Source: Muraenolepis orangiensis
Taxonomy: Eukaryota > Chordata > Actinopteri > Gadiformes > Muraenolepididae
Direction: 5' to 3'
Assembly: GCA_027704905.1 (NCBI GenBank)
Contig: CM051001.1
Location: forward strand, 24,054,890-24,118,889
DNA length: 64,000 nucleotides
Under the pieces are notes generated by a model. It was not told the origin of the DNA, ran no database searches, and saw only the letters and a program-made list of their open reading frames with translations. Position numbers and translations under genes: made by a program. The number at the start of each line of letters is the position of its first letter. Within the stretch, counting starts at the first letter, position 1. Positions 58,594 to 64,000 of the stretch are shown in pieces.

Positions 58594-60154
58594 CCTCCTC
58601 CTCCTCCTCTTACTTCTCCTCAGATTTCTAGGGTAAATGCCCACCCCCCCCCCACCTCGTGCACTGGGGTAATATCATCTAACGACGCAAGTTAGCCACG
58701 CAACCCTGGACAACAAGTCATGCCTGCGTGGTGTGTGTGTGTGTGTGTGTGTGTGTGCACTGGGATTATTGTCTTCTATCATCTAGTAAGTAGCAGCGTT
58801 TGGAACCCCCAAGAAATCTGACAAGGAAATCAGCTCAGAAAGCCAAACAATACCCTCATTGTCCCGAGGAGACATCGATCAGCGCGGACGCCATTATGAG
58901 TCTTCTGTGCTCTTCTGTATTCAATGCCAAGCCAATCACTGCTTTGTCTTGAGCCCCTTTCACTCCACTTTCAAGGTCAGACAGGCGGAAAACAAACTGA
59001 TAATACAAAAAGAAAAGATTTGTGCAAAACTACACAAATCAAAAGAATTGGCACGTTTCCGATACGCCATTTCACTGAATGACAGTTTGACCTTTGTGGC
59101 CAACTTGGTTGTAAGGCAATGACAGCGATACGTCTAGAGCAGTAAGCCTCATTAGGTGGTTCTTCTAAGGCCGGCGGAGAGATGCAATACTTGGGGTATG
59201 CCTCACGTAAACTGCAGACCATCTGAGACACAGGGGCAGCTCTTGTGCGAGGTCTTCTACTGTTGGGACAAGTACACAGTACACAGGAACTCTTCTATAA
59301 CGCTTCATCTGGTAGTGTTTAACTCCCAGGAAGTGCTATAGGGAACACTGAGGACGGTTGTAGTACATGGGAATGCCCCAGCAACGCCGAGCGCGGTGAG
59401 ATTCTGTAAGAAATGCTGAGAGCAGATGTTTGAAACATTCCAGTTGCTGCAGGCGTTTCCCTGCTCTGTTCTCCAAGCTGGAATATCTGGTATTATTTCT
59501 TGTTGCACATATTTGTGCCCGGGGACGCCCTGTGTCTCTGAAGACTGGGCCAAATATTTGGAGGGAGCACTAATATTGTTGTCACAATACTTGTGACATT
59601 TCTTCCGAACCTTCCGAATGTCTCTCGGGCCAGGGCAGGGTTAGCAGCTGCAGTTATCGTGAATTTGGATTCAGAAAACAAAGAAGCATCGCTTAGAAAG
59701 AGTGGCAGTCGAACCTAATATGAAACCAAGCCACTTAGCTGGTTACTTAAATTTGAAGTTGTTCAGCGAGGCGGACGAGAGAGAGAGAGACCCCCACCTG
59801 CTTGAAATTCCTCTGGTTTATCTGGGCTACAGCAGAAAACTGCTCCAAACAACCACACCTCACTATTCTCACACCAGTCTCACCAACGTGTATTTTAAGG
59901 TCGGCGACCTGAAAATCAGTCGCGATCCAACGCTCACCTTGGACCATCGGTGAGATGTAGGATTCAGACACGATGCTGTAATGTTTGTATTGTTTATATA
60001 TGGCAGGGCAGAGATTTGTGTCGCCCGTTCCAGGAATCGAATGCCGAGTTCCATACTGCATAATCCGTTTAGCGGAGAGCGAGGATGACAGTAGCGCGCT
60101 TGCTTCACGCGCGTTAGCGCTCGAGGGTTGGCACCTGTCACACGCCGGGAGAGC

Positions 60155-60219
60155 GTGTGAAAAGAGCATTCGCTTTAGGTCTCCCGCCGAGAGACATAAA
60201 GCGAATGCTCTTTTCACAC
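60155..60219. repeat. Hairpin, 29-bp arms, one mismatch
   Basis: GTGTGAAAAGAGCATTCGCT and TTAGGTCTC, 7-nt loop CCGCCGA, then a reverse complement with one G/T difference. Confidence 0.9.
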
Positions 60220-60737
60220 CTTGGGAAGCATTGGTGTGTGCAGCCTCTTTGCACACGCTGCGAATAAGTCCCCCTATTCACGGTCTCCGACCGCGATGAA
60301 GACAACAGCGACGAAGGCGATAACGGGCGCACAAACGCCACATACCGAGCGGCAAGCAATCTTCATTTAACACTCGCATCCACATGGCAATACAATGCAC
60401 CATTGTTGCTTTCCCTCCCTCATAGTACGACCCAACGCCCTGTCAGTTCACAACAACACAACAAGTGCAATTACCAGGAGGAGGGAGGGTCCCTAGCTAG
60501 GACAACTCTAACCCCAGTGTCCAATAGCTAAACAAATACGGGATAATAATAGTGGCACACAAGCCAGTGTTCAGCACAGAGTGGCTCTCCCACTGCCGGC
60601 ATCGCCAGGCCAAGCGAGGCTCCTCGACGGGGCCGCTGTGTGTTTCAGATAACGTCTTAAACAGCCTGTTTATTCATCTGTGCTGTCTGCGCACACTGTG
60701 ATCCTCCTGTATAAGGATAATTAGAAAGAAGAAGAAG

Positions 60738-60892
<155 letters not shown>

Positions 60893-62457
60893 GCTGGTGA
60901 AGACATCCCTGGCTACCGCAGGATTAGAGGGGAAAGCACACTCAGGGAATCAGCTCAAGAGGCAGCCATGCAATTGACGGTTCGGGGGTGGGTGGGTTTA
61001 GGTACTGAACAAGGGACGCTATGGCGGGGGGAAAAGATAAATAACTAAACAAAAACAGCACATGAGCATACACACACACACGCACGCACGCATAAAGCAG
61101 AGGATGGAAATGCAAAGAAGAATAGGGATTAAAACAGACGGCAGAAGGCTGAAGAACAGCATTCGGTTTGGGTGTACTCAATGAATGTATATGGAAACAG
61201 TTGAACAGTTGCCTATACACGCTGGTTTGATGATTTGATCACTACACTTCTACTTTAAACTTAAATTCAGATCAAATTCAGATCAACAGTTTTCCATAAC
61301 TGTTTCAGTCATGTTTTCCATACAGAAAACCACGTAGGCTCTCTGCACGAGAGCAGCAATATGGTTTCTAGCAGATAGTATTCTACTGGGCCTGAATCAT
61401 CTCTTTGGGGAAAAGAACCCGTCAATTTCCACCTCTGCATGCTCATGATTGTTGATATAATGCAACAATTACGGAACTAATATTGCGGTTGTTGTGATCA
61501 GCAGCCCATTATGTCTCCTCAAAACACTCAAAGGATGTTATCAGCAACTCCCTGACAACGTCACAATCTACTACCATCAACTCAGACTTTGCACATTATG
61601 AGGATGAAAAAATATCCAAAATATGAAATGCAATTTACCAGAAGGAGCAATCCTAAACCTCTGATTGACACATCATTTGTCAATGAGTCGAACCTGATAA
61701 AGATGTTGAATATGACTTTTCAACTCATTTTCAACACCCAGCCGAGACAGCAGGGCAGTACAAAGTCTAAAGGTTTTATCCTGTTGTCCCATTGTTATCC
61801 CCCCCCCCCCCCCATGCACATCTTAGACACATCAACACCACAAATTGGATGAAGTATTATTTGATTTAGTGCATTTTCCTGTTGCAATTATTGTGTGTTC
61901 CTCCACAACAACTGCATGTCCATAAATAACTAAACAAGAAACAGAGGAGAGAAGAAAAGTTAGAAGAAGACATAGAGAGAGAGGGAAAGAGAGATACAAT
62001 GGGGAGAAAGAGGTCAGGCAAAGGAGAGTGAGTGAGTGCGAGATAAAGAGAGTGATGAAGATGGTAAGCGAGTGGACGAGAGAGAGAGATATAGAGAGAG
62101 AGTGCGAGAGAGAGTGAGGATGGGGGGGAGGAGGGAGAGAGAGAGAGAGATATATAGAGAGAGTGCGAGAGAGAGCGAAAGAGAGTGAGGATGGGGGGGG
62201 GGGGGGGGGGAGGAGAGAGAGAGAGAGATGGAGAAAGACTTAGCGACAGGGAGTCACCAGCTGTTTCTCCAGGTGAACAGTGACAGGGACCACAGCTGTC
62301 CTGTGCACCCTCCTCTCCCCCACTCCTCTTCCCTCCTGCTAAAACACTTCTCACCTCCTAGCAGCTTTAATAACGATAAATTACCACTGGACCTCAGCCT
62401 CATTTGTTCTTTGTCACACTATTCAGGACATCTGTATCCCTCCACATAAGTCCATAT

Positions 62458-62628
<171 letters not shown>

Positions 62629-64000
62629 ATTTGTCGTCATGTCTAGAGAGCAATAGGTACAAAAGTGCCCTATGAAAGCTGAGGTCTAGCCCAATAAGTA
62701 TTGCACATAAAATTAAATAGGAAACTTGAGTATGAGAGGAGGATGGTCCTCCACATACACTTCATGTGAAATATGAACACGTTGGTGCTTGTGTGGGTCC
62801 AATCTCCATGGAGGACATTAGATCATTCTAACTGCTTTGCTCCCCCTTCGGCTGGTGAGTTATCCTCTGATGCGGTTTTTCCTCCTGGCGAAGAATAATG
62901 GTCTTCCGTTACCCCTTTTCCCACGCACATTTATTACAAAGATACAAAGCTCTCAGAAAAGGCTAACCAAATGCCGGCAAACGGCAACTTCTCTAGAAGC
63001 GCTGGACAGACGCTCAAGCGTGTGTGAGTCCAATGTGCATGCATTTACGTATGTGCATCATTTGTCAACAAAGCTATTTGGATGATTTAATGTCCAAACA
63101 CACACAGACAAGACACCCCCACACACACACCAAAATAAAGGAAAGGGAATTTGAACTGACAAGTAAAAAGTGATTTATACAACACTTTTGGAAAGCCACT
63201 CTGCCAAGAGGGAAGAGGCTCCTGGCAGATTTACTCAGCTTAGAAAGGTGAATTGGAGTGTATCGTTACGGCTGTGGAGAAGACTCAGATCAGGCAGAAG
63301 GTGTTATTATTGTGGACTCAGAGAAGACGAACGCACGCAGGGCCCGATTCACAAATGAAAATAAATTATCTTAAATTAAAATGTTTAGCAACGACAGGCA
63401 CGCCGCTACCGCCTCCCGTCGAGGTCTTTCAGAACCACTAAAAACCAAGCGCAATATTAACCGGTGGCCGAATGACATCGGCTCCCGCTGAAAGCAGCCT
63501 CGCGGCAATCTGCCCAGGAATGCGCAACGCAACCATTCTATAGAACCGACGTTAGCTTATGTTGCCATCTTATCCGGAGAGGAGCCAGCATGCGAGCGGA
63601 GGGAGATAATGGCTTGTGTTTTTAATAAGGTTTCCAGTTGAGCAGTTTAACGTTGATTATTTCTGATCCAACTCTTCTTTTTAGCTACTGTATAATGACA
63701 CAAATAGTGAAACTCTAGACTGGGGGAGCGAGGATCAAGCTTAAATCGGCATTACCCAGAGTGCCTTGGGACGGTTTCATTTACTCATGTATAAACCAAG
63801 CAAAAACCCTTGAAGCAAAAATAAATGATAATTTAAATGCGTATGTTCTAAATTATTTCCATTTAGTGCTGGATGTTTTATTTTCAATCACAGCACCTTA
63901 ATAATGTCGACACATTATTCATAAATGGAACGACAAACGCTGGATGTTTCGAGTTGGACTGGGGTTAGACTCTGGGGTTAGACTCTGGTACAGTACAGTA

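Overview
This is about 64 kb of vertebrate nuclear DNA, almost certainly from a teleost fish. The coding part is split into short exons with GT/AG introns. The proteins match vertebrate families, the dispersed repeats are fish types (tRNA-derived SINEs and a 5'-truncated non-LTR retrotransposon with a GATG-type tail), and simple-sequence arrays are extraordinarily dense. At least 14 (CA)n/(GT)n tracts are 110 to 195 bp long, alongside (CT)n/(GA)n arrays of 150 to 210 bp. Such density has been reported for codfishes, so a gadiform is plausible, but I cannot prove the species. I see no bacterial-type features, CRISPR arrays, tRNA or rRNA genes.

Two protein-coding genes are readable, both on the minus strand. 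Positions 219-15815 hold the 5' two thirds of an ABCC5/MRP5-like ABC transporter. I placed 18 exons whose phases all join, giving an 873-codon frame that covers the N-terminal region, the first transmembrane domain, the complete first nucleotide-binding domain and the linker into the second transmembrane domain. The rest lies beyond the low-coordinate edge. Positions 25424-54886 hold ENOX2 (ecto-NOX disulfide-thiol exchanger 2). Twelve exons join in phase into 562 residues plus a stop: the proline/methionine-rich segment, the RRM, the coiled-coil middle and the C-terminal oxidase region. Only about the first 50 residues are missing. They lie upstream in 54887-64000 unrecognised, or outside the window.

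Layout: 1-195 (CA)n; 219-15815 ABCC5-like gene; 15.8-15.9 kb probable promoter with an RFX-type X-box; 17260-17348 an unassigned exon-like segment; 17.4-24.6 kb intergenic with SINEs, simple repeats and a 198-bp perfect palindrome; 24604-25423 probable ENOX2 3' UTR; 25424-54886 ENOX2, whose introns contain an RTE/Rex3-like LINE (34.7-36.6 kb), a second LINE scrap (47.5-47.8 kb), minisatellites and microsatellites; 54887-64000 probable ENOX2 5' intron or upstream DNA without recognised exons.

The two genes have no obvious functional link; they are simply co-oriented neighbours. The most interesting signals are structural. There is an unusual series of perfect or near-perfect inverted repeats, up to 198 bp with no spacer. 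Splice sites are repeatedly placed within a few bases of huge (GU)n, (CU)n or purine/pyrimidine tracts. A partial duplication of the ENOX2 terminal exon carries a dead acceptor. Proposed copper and disulfide residues of mammalian ENOX2 have been replaced in this copy. Exon limits rest on reading frame, splice dinucleotides and family resemblance recalled from memory; no alignment was run.
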